From: Burkholderiales bacterium
Lineage (GTDB): Bacteria; Pseudomonadota; Gammaproteobacteria; Burkholderiales; Nitrosomonadaceae
Assembly (NCBI GenBank): GCA_024235795.1
Contig: JACKLR010000002.1
Span: forward strand, 868,001 to 932,000
Length of the DNA: 64,000 nucleotides
Direction of reading: 5' to 3'
In this document: positions 52,328 to 61,180 of the stretch, one piece after another
How the letters are laid out: each line of letters begins with the position of its first letter
Position numbering within the stretch: the first letter of the stretch is position 1
The notes under the pieces: model-generated
Seen by the model: only the letters and a program-made list of their open reading frames with translations
Told to the model about the DNA's origin: nothing
Databases searched by the model: none
Translations under genes and position numbers: made by a program

Positions 52328-54034
52328 ATGATTTCCAAGCTATGGCTAAGATTGGTCATGTTTGTATGTGCATTTGCGCTGGCGGGTGCGGTACAGGCGA
52401 TACCAAGCGTACCGGATGCGACATATGAGGCGTTGGGGCTTGACAGAGGAGCGAGTCCGAAGGAGTTGCATGAAGCGCTGGTGAAGCGCTACAAGGATCC
52501 TGAGCAAGGAGCGGGCAAGGGGACGATGGGTGATTACTGGGAGCCGATTCCGCTGAGCACGTATATGGATCCGGCGACATTTTATGAGCCGCCGACCTCG
52601 ATGCGAGACAAAGCGGACCGGAAAGAGTGCGTGGAATGTCACTCAGACGAATCGCCGGTATGGGTTAACGCATGGAAGAAGAGTACTCACGCGAATCTGG
52701 ACAAGGTTCGTGCGTTAAAGCCAAGCGATCCGACATTTTACAAAAAAGGCAAACTTGAAGACGTAGAGAAGAACCTGCGTTCACTGGGTTATCTGAAAGA
52801 CGGCGAGCAGCTGAAAGAAGTGGGCTGTATAGATTGCCATGCGGGTATCAACCAGGAAGGCAAGATTGACCACAGCAAAGACCTGATCATGCCGACAGCG
52901 GATGTGTGCGGCAAATGTCACTTGCAGGAATTTGCGGAACGCGAATCAGAGCGCGACACGCTGATCTGGCCGAACGGTCAATGGCCAGATGGACGCCCAT
53001 CACATGCACTGGACTACAAAGCGAACGTAGAGACCACGGTATGGGCGGCAATGCCACAACGTGAAGTAGCGGAAGGCTGTACCATGTGTCACATGAACCA
53101 GAACAAATGCGACACATGCCATACGCGCCATGAATTCTCAGCGGCGGAATCCCGCAAACCGGAAGCGTGCGCGACCTGCCATAGTGGTGTAGACCACAAC
53201 AACTGGGAAGCGTACTCGATGTCCAAGCACGGTAAAATAGTTGCCATGCTGGGCAATAACTGGAACTGGGACGTAGAGCTCAAGGATGCGTACAGCAAAG
53301 GCGGACAGACAGCGCCGACGTGTGCAGGCTGTCACATGGAGTTTGAAGGCGAATACAGCCACAACATGGTGAGAAAAATCCGCTGGGCGAACTATCCGTT
53401 TGTACCGGGTATCGCAGAGAACATCAACAGCGAATGGTCAGAAGAGAGACTGGACGCATGGGTAGTGACTTGTACCCAATGTCACTCAGAGCGTTTTGCC
53501 CGTTCATATCTGGATCTGATGGACAAAGGCACCTTGCAGGGTCTGGCGAAATACCAGGATGCGCATGAAGTTGTCGAGAAACTGTACAACGAAGGTTTGC
53601 TGGCGGGACAGAAGACCAACCGTCCGAATCCACCGGCACCGGAAAAACCAGGGTTCATGATCTTCACGCAACTGTTCTGGTCGCAAGACAACAACCCGGC
53701 CTCGATGGAGTTGAAAGTACTCGAGATGGGTGAGAACGACCTGGCTAAAATGCACGTTGGTCTTGCTCACGTAAACCCAGGTGGCTGGACGTATACCGAA
53801 GGGTGGGGTCCGATGAACCGTGCTTACGTTGAAGTACAGGACGAAAACTTCCGGATTCGCGAAATGGTTGCGTTAAAAGAACGCGTCGCGAAGCTTGAAG
53901 GCAAGCGCACCAGCTTACTGGATCTGGACAGCACGGCAGAGAAAATCTCGCTGGGTGGTTTAGGTGGCGGCATGCTGCTGGCAGGCACATTAGCCCTGGC
54001 AGGATGGCGTAAACGTAAGCAAAGCGAAGCTTGA
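52328..54034 (+). CDS. hao: Hydroxylamine oxidoreductase (HAO)
   Basis: The start at 52328 follows AAGGAGAGAG; an earlier in-frame ATG at 52301 lacks a good site. 568 residues: signal peptide (MFVCAFALAGAVQA), eight CxxCH heme motifs (CVECH, CIDCH, CGKCH, CTMCH, CDTCH, CATCH, CAGCH, CTQCH) and a C-terminal hydrophobic anchor (GGLGGGMLLAGTLALAG then WRKRKQ). The fourth heme (CTMCH) corresponds to the P460 catalytic heme of Nitrosomonas europaea; the crosslinking Tyr of a neighbouring subunit should lie in GGWTYTEGWGPMNRAYVE. It oxidises hydroxylamine in the periplasm and passes electrons to c554. Confidence 0.99.
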   Translation: MISKLWLRLVMFVCAFALAGAVQAIPSVPDATYEALGLDRGASPKELHEALVKRYKDPEQGAGKGTMGDYWEPIPLSTYMDPATFYEPPTSMRDKADRKECVECHSDESPVWVNAWKKSTHANLDKVRALKPSDPTFYKKGKLEDVEKNLRSLGYLKDGEQLKEVGCIDCHAGINQEGKIDHSKDLIMPTADVCGKCHLQEFAERESERDTLIWPNGQWPDGRPSHALDYKANVETTVWAAMPQREVAEGCTMCHMNQNKCDTCHTRHEFSAAESRKPEACATCHSGVDHNNWEAYSMSKHGKIVAMLGNNWNWDVELKDAYSKGGQTAPTCAGCHMEFEGEYSHNMVRKIRWANYPFVPGIAENINSEWSEERLDAWVVTCTQCHSERFARSYLDLMDKGTLQGLAKYQDAHEVVEKLYNEGLLAGQKTNRPNPPAPEKPGFMIFTQLFWSQDNNPASMELKVLEMGENDLAKMHVGLAHVNPGGWTYTEGWGPMNRAYVEVQDENFRIREMVALKERVAKLEGKRTSLLDLDSTAEKISLGGLGGGMLLAGTLALAGWRKRKQSEA

Positions 54035-55077
54035 TACCCGCAGAGACGACCGGCCGCGCCACGCAAGTGAAGCGGTCGGGGGATAGATTACTCCCGTCAT
54101 TAGGCATACTCCTGGTGACGGGAGGTTTGGTTTTTCTGGGGTGGTTTGCGTACTTATGGTTTGCGCCGGGGCAAGCGCCGTATCAATACCAGAAAATATC
54201 ATCCGGGAACCCGCAGCAGTATCCTGAACTGGAACTGGATGCGTGGCCGGAACTGACCATCAGTCATTATGACGTTATCGTACCGGAAGTAGAAAAACCC
54301 ATAGCGCAGGCGATGGTGGCACAGCGGGACGGCACAGCGCCGGTGCTTGTCAAATGGCAAAACAACAGCAAAGAAAACCTGCATGCGCTGGATTGGAAAT
54401 CATCCGAGCTGAGTGCGCTGGCCAAAGCCATCAGCCAATATGCCGCGAAAGATGCGCTCATCATTGCCTGGTGGGACATTTCGCAACAAATCAACCTGTT
54501 GACTGGCTATGAGACCTTGTTCACCAGTCATCTGAACGAACCGTTGATCATCCCGCAGCACTGGCAGGAACATATTGCAGCGATAGATGCCTATGAACAG
54601 GAATTCTGGCAAAGCAAGCCTGTCCAAAAAGAACTGGCGCAATTCGAGGATTTCAGCAAAGCACTGACGGCCGAGCCGGAAGAAGGCGTAGCCACGTTAC
54701 GCAGACTTGCTGGAGATGATCGTGAAGCCTACGTCATTGTTCATGTCACAGACCTGTACAAACTGGGTCTCATGTACCCGGATAAAATAGGGGTTGCCTA
54801 CCAGAACTTTCCGCTGACCGGCAACATTCATGGCATGATCAACCACATGAAAGTCCAGCTCAAGGAGAACGACTTTGATACGTATACCCTGCAATCGATC
54901 ACCGATACGCAAATCAGAGTCTACTTTCTGAGCGACGAACAAAGCAGTGAAACCCTGCTGGCGAAAATGCTGCCGTTCACCGACAAAGACGCACCGATGG
55001 AACTGGAAGCGCTGCAGCTCGTATACCAGAGCGGCGGCTACTGGGTATACAAAATACCGGGCGGTCGGGAAAGCTGA
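54031..55077 (+). CDS. haoB: HaoB (hydroxylamine oxidation companion protein)
   Basis: The frame starts with TTG at 54031 and overlaps the hao stop; no better start with a ribosome site exists, so translation is likely coupled. 348 residues: one membrane helix near the N-terminus (SLGILLVTGGLVFLGWFAYL), then a periplasmic domain (SHYDVIVPEVEKPIAQAM, ALIIAWWDISQQINLLTGYE). It corresponds to 'orf2' of AOB hao clusters; its role is not settled, perhaps in HAO assembly or electron transfer. No heme motif. Confidence 0.9.
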   Translation: MIPAETTGRATQVKRSGDRLLPSLGILLVTGGLVFLGWFAYLWFAPGQAPYQYQKISSGNPQQYPELELDAWPELTISHYDVIVPEVEKPIAQAMVAQRDGTAPVLVKWQNNSKENLHALDWKSSELSALAKAISQYAAKDALIIAWWDISQQINLLTGYETLFTSHLNEPLIIPQHWQEHIAAIDAYEQEFWQSKPVQKELAQFEDFSKALTAEPEEGVATLRRLAGDDREAYVIVHVTDLYKLGLMYPDKIGVAYQNFPLTGNIHGMINHMKVQLKENDFDTYTLQSITDTQIRVYFLSDEQSSETLLAKMLPFTDKDAPMELEALQLVYQSGGYWVYKIPGGRES

Positions 55078-55166
55078 CTGATAGAATAAAGGACAGCGGA
55101 GACGGTCACAGTTAAAATAAAAACAACACTGACGACAAAAAAGTGCGCGCCCATCCCTATAACCCA

Positions 55167-55194
55167 TTTACACATTCGGGTGATCGCGTACAAT
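55167..55194 (+). promoter_or_regulatory. Candidate promoter for cycA-cycB
   Basis: TTTACA at 55167-55172 (5 of 6) and TACAAT at 55189-55194 (5 of 6) separated by 16 bases; about 45 bases before the cycA start. Suggests that the cytochrome genes can be transcribed independently of hao. Confidence 0.55.
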
Positions 55195-55238
55195 ACGCGG
55201 CTTATGAACTTGAAATAAAAAAAGTATAAGGAGGAAGG

Positions 55239-55964
55239 ATGAAACACCCAATAACGTACCTACTGGCGATATTTGCGCTGTTTGCGTTTTTCACAGGCAC
55301 AGCGGTAGCGGATTTTGAGGGACGCAAGAAATGCAGTTCGTGCCACAAATCGCAGGCGAAATCCTGGAATGACACAGCGCATGCGAAAGCGATGGAGTCA
55401 CTCAAAGCGGGCGAGCGCAAAGAAGCCAAAGAGAAGGCAGGACTTGATCCGGACAAAGACTACACCAAAGACAAAGACTGCGTAGGCTGTCACGTAGATG
55501 GCTGGGAGCAAAGAGGCGGCTATACAATTGAGAGACCGAGAAAGCACCTGGCGGCGGTAGGCTGTGAATCCTGTCATGGAGCGGGCAAGAAATATCGTGG
55601 TGACCATCGTAAAGGCGGTCAGCAATTTGAAAGAAGCGGCAGAACGACCGAGCGTAAACGTCTGGCGGACAGAGGTCAGGACTTTCATTTTGAAGAAGCG
55701 TGTGCGGCCTGTCACCTGAACTACGAAGGATCGGGCTGGAAAGGCACGAAAGAACCTTACACCCCGTTCACCCCGGACGTTGATGAGAAATACCGCTTTG
55801 ACTTTGACAAAATGGTGAAAGACGACAGCGCGATGCATGCGCACTACAAACTGGATGGTGCATTTGTAGGTGAACCGAAATTCAAATATCACGACGAATT
55901 CCAGGCCAACGCTGAAGAAGGTGAAAAAGGCGACGAAGACGACGATGACGACGATGACGATTAA
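55239..55964 (+). CDS. cycA: Tetraheme cytochrome c554
   Basis: A 241-residue protein with GGAGGA site, signal peptide (LLAIFALFAFFTGTAVA) and four CxxCH motifs (CSSCH, CVGCH, CESCH, CAACH). It accepts two electrons from HAO in the periplasm and hands them on to cm552. The C-terminus is an unusually long acidic run (EEGEKGDEDDDDDDDD). Followed 12 bases later by cycB. Confidence 0.97.
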   Translation: MKHPITYLLAIFALFAFFTGTAVADFEGRKKCSSCHKSQAKSWNDTAHAKAMESLKAGERKEAKEKAGLDPDKDYTKDKDCVGCHVDGWEQRGGYTIERPRKHLAAVGCESCHGAGKKYRGDHRKGGQQFERSGRTTERKRLADRGQDFHFEEACAACHLNYEGSGWKGTKEPYTPFTPDVDEKYRFDFDKMVKDDSAMHAHYKLDGAFVGEPKFKYHDEFQANAEEGEKGDEDDDDDDDD

Positions 55965-55976
55965 CAGGAGACCTGA

Positions 55977-56603
55977 ATGACTGGATTACAAAAAGGAGCG
56001 ATAGGTACTCTGCTGACAGGAGCATTACTGGGCATAGTCTTGGTAGGCGTGGTATTTGGGGGAGAAGCGGCGTTATCGACAGATGAATTCTGCACGAGCT
56101 GCCACTCGATGACCTATCCTCAGGACGAATTGAAAGAATCGACCCACTATGGTGCCTTGGGTGCTAATCCTGGGTGTAAGCATTGTCATATACCACAGGG
56201 ATTCAAGAACTTTCATCTGGCGGTTTATACGCATGTGGTAGATGGTGCGCGTGAATTATGGCTGGAGTTGGTCAATGATTACTCGACGCTGGAGAAGTTT
56301 AACGAGCGCCGGTTGATCATGGCGCATGATGCGCGCATGAACCTGAAGAAATGGGACAGCGTGACATGCCGTGACTGTCACAGGAACCCGGATCCACCGG
56401 GAGATGATGCGCAAGCGGCACACAAGCGAATGGAGACCCATGGGGCGACCTGTATAGATTGTCATCAGAACCTGGTGCATGAAGAAGCGCCGATGACGGA
56501 TCTGGATGCCAGCAAAGCACAGGGTAAACTGGTGCTGAAGGCGGACGACTGGGATGACTGGGAAGAAGATGACGACGATGACGATGATGATGACGATTAT
56601 TGA
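55977..56603 (+). CDS. cycB: Tetraheme cytochrome cm552 (NapC/NirT family)
   Basis: A 208-residue protein with an N-terminal membrane anchor (LLTGALLGIVLVGVVFGGEA) and the four heme sites CTSCH, CKHCH, CRDCH, CIDCH of NapC/NirT proteins. In AOB it is thought to reduce ubiquinone with electrons from c554. The C-terminus ends WEEDDDDDDDDDDY, an acidic tail like that of cycA. A terminator follows 78 bases after the stop. Confidence 0.96.
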   Translation: MTGLQKGAIGTLLTGALLGIVLVGVVFGGEAALSTDEFCTSCHSMTYPQDELKESTHYGALGANPGCKHCHIPQGFKNFHLAVYTHVVDGARELWLELVNDYSTLEKFNERRLIMAHDARMNLKKWDSVTCRDCHRNPDPPGDDAQAAHKRMETHGATCIDCHQNLVHEEAPMTDLDASKAQGKLVLKADDWDDWEEDDDDDDDDDDY

Positions 56604-56680
56604 TTGTCATGAAATTCCGAATCGATTATTTTTAATTGCTTAGGTTCTAACTGATGCAATTAGGGAAATCGTCAGTATAA

Positions 56681-56721
56681 CAACAACCCACATAGATTTA
56701 TTTATGTGGGTTGTTGCTTTT
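56681..56721 (+). terminator. Rho-independent terminator of hao-cyc operon
   Basis: CAACAACCCACATA (56681-56694) and TATGTGGGTTGTTG (56703-56716) form a perfect 14-bp stem with 8-base loop, followed by CTTTTC. The rest of the 388-base gap to rhlE is AT-rich and contains no gene I can see; a long rhlE leader is likely. Confidence 0.85.
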
Positions 56722-56991
56722 CTGATACAGTATAATAAATGAATAAACTCTATTGCGATTGATAAAAAACACGATGCACGATGCTTGTTGCATATGTAAG
56801 ATCAATAATTAAACAAGTTGATCGATATATAAATTCATTATTCCTTACAGAAACTCGGTAATATATGGTTTCTCCTGTAGAACTATCTAAAAAATCCACA
56901 TATCAATAATTTTCATAAAGGTATTAAAATAATGTACCTGTTTGTTTTAAAGAATTAAATTAAAAAGTAATCATTAAGGAGTTTTTATTTA

Positions 56992-58461
56992 ATGTTATTT
57001 GAGCAACTTGGCTTATCAACCGATCTCTTACGTGCTGTTGATGAAGAAGGGTACAAACAGCCGACACCCATACAAGAAAAAGCAATTCCAGTTATTTTAG
57101 AAGGCAAAGATGTTATGGGCGCCGCGCAAACGGGCACGGGCAAGACTGCCGGATTTACGCTGCCCATGCTGCGCCGTCTTGAAGTTTATGCAAATACCAG
57201 CATGTCTCCTGCGAGGCATCCAGTTCGTGCTTTAGTTCTGGTTCCGACCCGGGAGTTAGCAATACAGGTATTTGAAAGTATTAAAAGTTTCAGCAAGCAC
57301 ACTAACCTGAGATCAACACTTGTATATGGTGGTGTAAATATCGATAGTCAAACAGCGGCCATTCGAAATGGCATTGAAATATTGGTTGCGACACCCGGTC
57401 GGCTACTTGATCACCTTCAGCAAAAATATTTGACGCTTTCGAAGGTGGAAATATTGATTTTAGACGAAGCCGATCGAATGTTGGATATGGGTTTTTTGCC
57501 CGATATCAAAAGAATATTAAATGTACTGCCTGAAAAACGTCAGAATTTGATGTTTTCGGCCACTTTTTCCAACGACATTAAAAAACTTGCTAATCAACTA
57601 TTGAATAACCCTGTCCTGATAGAGGTGGCAAAACAAAATTCAATTAATGACATGATTACGCATGTTGTCTATGAAACCAAATCAAATTTTAAATCAGAAT
57701 TACTGGTTCATTTAATTAAAGAAAAAAAATTGGATCAGGTTTTGATTTTCAATCGAACAAAATCAGGTGCGGATCGGCTAAAACAGTTTCTAGATCGTCA
57801 GGGAGTTTTGTCTGCGGTAATTCATGGCGATAAAAATCAGCTTCAGCGTTGCCAGGCATTGGATGAATTTAAACAGGATATCATTAAAGTTTTGGTGGCA
57901 ACAGATGTTGCAGCAAGAGGTTTGGATATCGAAGAATTATCTTGCGTTATTAATTTCGAATTGCCCAATAATCCTGAAGACTATATTCATCGTATAGGTC
58001 GAACAGGACGTGCAGGCGCAAAAGGTTTTGCAATTTCACTTGTATCCCCGGAGGAAAAAAAGTTACTCACCGGGATAGAGAAATTATTAAATAAGAAAAT
58101 AAAAATTGAAAAAATTGCACAATTTGATAAGACTCAAGAGCAAAAACACAAACCTAGAGCGAGAAATACACAAAACGATAAAAGTGTAAGCCATAATCCT
58201 GTGCAAAAGGATAATAAAAGCAAAACTACTGATCAGCAGGTTGAAGTTATTTACTTTAACGGTGTCCATGTTAATCGTAATAACGTAACAAAAAAGAGGG
58301 TTGTCAACGATCCATTATTTACCCAACCCTATAATTCAGATGAATCGGCGCTAAAATCGGAAAAACGATCTGAATTGGATCAAAAATCAAGGCGTCATAG
58401 GGAAAGAAAGTATCCAATAAGACCCGTACCTGCATTATTTGCCCCGCCTGTCAGCAAGTAA
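56992..58461 (+). CDS. rhlE: DEAD-box RNA helicase RhlE-like
   Basis: A 489-residue protein with AAGGAG site. Q motif GYKQPTPIQEKAIPVILEG, motif I AQTGTGKT, Ia PTRELAIQ, Ib TPGRLLD, II DEAD, III SAT, IV-VI with ATDVAARGLDI and HRIGRTGRAG. The C-terminal 110 residues are basic, low-complexity (QEQKHKPRARNTQNDKSVS, then RRHRERKYPIRP), typical of RNA-binding tails. Roles in ribosome assembly or RNA decay. The long AT-rich leader is reminiscent of cold-induced genes (inference). Confidence 0.95.
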   Translation: MLFEQLGLSTDLLRAVDEEGYKQPTPIQEKAIPVILEGKDVMGAAQTGTGKTAGFTLPMLRRLEVYANTSMSPARHPVRALVLVPTRELAIQVFESIKSFSKHTNLRSTLVYGGVNIDSQTAAIRNGIEILVATPGRLLDHLQQKYLTLSKVEILILDEADRMLDMGFLPDIKRILNVLPEKRQNLMFSATFSNDIKKLANQLLNNPVLIEVAKQNSINDMITHVVYETKSNFKSELLVHLIKEKKLDQVLIFNRTKSGADRLKQFLDRQGVLSAVIHGDKNQLQRCQALDEFKQDIIKVLVATDVAARGLDIEELSCVINFELPNNPEDYIHRIGRTGRAGAKGFAISLVSPEEKKLLTGIEKLLNKKIKIEKIAQFDKTQEQKHKPRARNTQNDKSVSHNPVQKDNKSKTTDQQVEVIYFNGVHVNRNNVTKKRVVNDPLFTQPYNSDESALKSEKRSELDQKSRRHRERKYPIRPVPALFAPPVSK

Positions 58462-58630
58462 ATACGTTGACGAGAACGGACCTAATTTCACCCGTTTATC
58501 TACACCAACAAATAGAACTTACTTATGACAAGGCATAGATAATACAATATGGCTTATTAAAATGATTGCTTGGGTGTTTACTTGTCGTTTCAACTTGAAT
58601 AAATCAGTGCGATGTCGAGGAGGATGGCAG

Positions 58631-58963
58631 ATGGCCGGAATAATAAAAAGCTTAATTGTTGTCGCGTGTACAATCCTTGTATTGTGCAATTCCGTCTACG
58701 CCCAGTCGGAGTTTGATGAGACGCGCGGTGAATTGCTATATTCAATTCATTGCATTTCGTGTCATGATTCTGAAATTCACTGGCGAGAAAAAAAGCTGGC
58801 AACGAACTGGGATACTTTAAAAGACCAAGTTGAACGCTGGCAAGTTAACCTTGCGCTTGATTGGAGTGATAACGACATCATCGATGTTACGGGGTATTTA
58901 AACCTGCAGTTTTATCATTTTCCGGTGATGTTAAGGAATGGCCTAAGCGAGAATGATCGGTAA
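58631..58963 (+). CDS. Small monoheme cytochrome c
   Basis: The ATG at 58631 follows GAGGAGG by seven bases; the frame opens at 58562 but without a site. 110 residues with signal peptide (IVVACTILVLCNSVYA), then GELLYSIHCISCHDSEIHW: one CxxCH motif. The remainder (WREKKLATNWDTLKDQVERW, DDIIDVTGYLNL-like end) is short. A periplasmic electron carrier of a family found in betaproteobacteria. Partners not visible. Confidence 0.85.
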   Translation: MAGIIKSLIVVACTILVLCNSVYAQSEFDETRGELLYSIHCISCHDSEIHWREKKLATNWDTLKDQVERWQVNLALDWSDNDIIDVTGYLNLQFYHFPVMLRNGLSENDR

Positions 58964-59059
58964 TGGAATTAGCGCTAAAGGCTCGGTAATAACAAATGAC
59001 AAACGTCAATACATACAAATTCTTTGAGTTTATCGCAACGCACGCGAATGAGCTAACAC

Positions 59060-60196
59060 ATGCCTGATACACTGTTTCGTTTTGCCGATACATTGGGTCC
59101 GTTAAAAATTATTCATGTTTATGAGCCTTCAGTGGACTTGAAAGCCGTACTGGTAGTGGATAATGTAGCTAAAGGGCCTTCAATCGGCGGTGTGCGTATG
59201 GCGCCTGATGTTTCAACCGAAGAATGTTTCCGTCTGGCGCGCGCCATGACAATGAAAAATGCTGCTGCTGGCTTGCCGCACGGTGGTGGAAAAGTTGTCG
59301 TTTACGGTGATCCAAAAATGCCGAAAGACGAAAAATCGCTCAAATTACGAGCCCTTGCAAGCGCGTTACGAAACGAAGAGAGTTATGTTTTTGCACCCGA
59401 TATGGGTACTGATGAAGAATGCATGGCGTGGATTCGTGATGAAATAGGCCGGGTTGTCGCACTGCCACGTGAATTAGGTGGCATACCACTGGATGAAATT
59501 GGCGCAACCGGTTGGGGATTGAGTCATGTTGTCGAAGTTGCATGTGATTTTTGTAATTTTGATCTGGCTGGCGCCCGTTTTGCAATTCAGGGGTTTGGTG
59601 CGGTTGGCAAACATACCGCGCGTTTCTTGACAAACAAAGGTGCGGTGTTAATTGCGGCGTCGGATTCTCAGGGTACGATCAGAAACGAGGGTGGTCTGAA
59701 TGTCAATGAACTGATCCAACTCAAGGAAAAAGGTAAAAGCGTTATCGAGTATCCGAATGGTGACTGTTTCGATTGTGATGGTATTATAGATGTTGAGTGC
59801 GATATCTGGATACCGGCGGCAAGACCCGATGTGATTCATGTCGAAAATGTCGAACGATTAAACACAAAATTGATTGTGCAAGGTGCAAATATTCCAGTCA
59901 CACATGCTGCCGAGAAACTACTATCCAAAAAAGGTATTTTATATGTGCCTGACTTTATAGCAAATGCCGGTGGCGTGATATGTGCAGCAATGGAGTACCA
60001 TGGTGCGAACGAAAGTGCTGCACTTGCAGTTATTGAAGAAAAAGTACGGCGAAACACGAAACTGGTTTTAACACGCTCAAAAGCGGAAAGCATAGAGCCG
60101 AGACAAGCTGCAATCGATTTAGCGATAGAACGTGTAAAAACCGCAATGGGTTTTAGACGATTCTCAACATTCTCCATGGGGCCGCGATTTATTTAG
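59060..60196 (+). CDS. Glu/Leu/Phe/Val-type dehydrogenase
   Basis: A 378-residue protein of the amino-acid dehydrogenase family. N-terminal part: GGVRMAPDVSTEECFRLARA and GLPHGGGKVVVYGDP with the catalytic Lys in GGGK; FAPDMGTDEECMAWI; NAD-binding AIQGFGAVGKHTARFL; DIWIPAARPDVI; and IANAGGVICAAMEYHGAN. It oxidatively deaminates an amino acid to its 2-oxoacid, or the reverse. The short length and the neighbouring 2-oxoacid:ferredoxin oxidoreductase suggest a branched-chain or Glu/Phe type. It is 25 bases before the gamma-delta subunit gene. Confidence 0.92.
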   Translation: MPDTLFRFADTLGPLKIIHVYEPSVDLKAVLVVDNVAKGPSIGGVRMAPDVSTEECFRLARAMTMKNAAAGLPHGGGKVVVYGDPKMPKDEKSLKLRALASALRNEESYVFAPDMGTDEECMAWIRDEIGRVVALPRELGGIPLDEIGATGWGLSHVVEVACDFCNFDLAGARFAIQGFGAVGKHTARFLTNKGAVLIAASDSQGTIRNEGGLNVNELIQLKEKGKSVIEYPNGDCFDCDGIIDVECDIWIPAARPDVIHVENVERLNTKLIVQGANIPVTHAAEKLLSKKGILYVPDFIANAGGVICAAMEYHGANESAALAVIEEKVRRNTKLVLTRSKAESIEPRQAAIDLAIERVKTAMGFRRFSTFSMGPRFI

Positions 60197-60221
60197 CGTG
60201 GACAAATAACGGGGTATTGCA

Positions 60222-61166
60222 ATGTACCGAATACGATTTCATGGTCGTGGCGGTCAAGGAATGAAGACTGCAGGCCGCATACTCGGCACTGCTTTCTTTA
60301 ATGAAGGCTACGAGGTACAGGACGCTCCCCGGTATGGGGCAGAACGGCGTGGTGCCCCGATTTTCTCTTATGTACGCGCGGATAAAAAACCAATTGATGA
60401 ACGCGGTATCATAACAAATCCTGATTTGATCATTGTCGCTGATGACAGCCTGGTCAATATCCCTGCCGCCGGTGTGATGCAAGGCTTGAATGAGCATGCC
60501 GTGCTGTTAATCAACAGCCGTGAAACTGCTGAAACATGGCAAAATCGATTAGGCACCAAAATCAATATTATAGTATTGCCGGTTAATAGTTCAGTACCAA
60601 ACCCCGCTGAAATGCCATTTATCGGTGCCGCATGTGTCGGCGCTGCTGCGCGTTTGCTCGGTGTCGTGGGTCAATCTGCACTGGTCGATGCGATTCACGA
60701 AGAACTCCAAGACCAGGGACCCGATATCATAAAAGCCAATTGTGACAGAGCGCTTGAAGCATTTGAATACATGGCTTTATACGAAAATTGTGTGCAACAG
60801 AGACAGGCGGCCTCGGCACTTGATTATCAGCAGCCCGAATGGATTCGGCCCGTATTTGAAAAAGCGCGGATTGCCGCGCCAACCATTCATGCAGGATTGA
60901 CAAGTGTCCAGGTAAAAACAGGATTATGGCGTACACTTTGTCCAATAATCGAATATGATCGTTGTAATCGTTGCTGGTGGATATGCAGCAGTGCATGCCC
61001 ACATAATGCAATCAATGTTGATGGTAGTACACCGGTGATCGATTATGACCATTGTGTGGGTTGCATGGTTTGTGTCGCACAATGTCCACCCCACGCAATT
61101 AGTGCAATACCTGAAGCCGAAGCAGATAGCGAAATTAAGAAATCCATGCAACAACTGGCGCATTAA
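60222..61166 (+). CDS. 2-oxoacid:ferredoxin oxidoreductase, fused gamma-delta subunit
   Basis: A 314-residue protein. Residues 1-185 are the gamma subunit (RIRFHGRGGQGMKTAGRIL, APRYGAERRGAPIFSYVRA). The C-terminal 100 residues carry two 4Fe-4S motifs: CNRCWWICSSACP and CVGCMVCVAQCP. The first has three residues between its second and third cysteine rather than two, which is known in some delta subunits. Passes electrons from 2-oxoacid oxidation to ferredoxin. Co-transcribed with alpha (15-base gap) and beta. Confidence 0.92.
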   Translation: MYRIRFHGRGGQGMKTAGRILGTAFFNEGYEVQDAPRYGAERRGAPIFSYVRADKKPIDERGIITNPDLIIVADDSLVNIPAAGVMQGLNEHAVLLINSRETAETWQNRLGTKINIIVLPVNSSVPNPAEMPFIGAACVGAAARLLGVVGQSALVDAIHEELQDQGPDIIKANCDRALEAFEYMALYENCVQQRQAASALDYQQPEWIRPVFEKARIAAPTIHAGLTSVQVKTGLWRTLCPIIEYDRCNRCWWICSSACPHNAINVDGSTPVIDYDHCVGCMVCVAQCPPHAISAIPEAEADSEIKKSMQQLAH

Positions 61167-61180
61167 ACGGCAGGAAACCT

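Noticed and set aside
53745..54107. 120-residue minus-strand ORF across the hao/haoB junction
   Set aside because: Overlaps two well-supported genes; antisense shadow of high-GC third positions.
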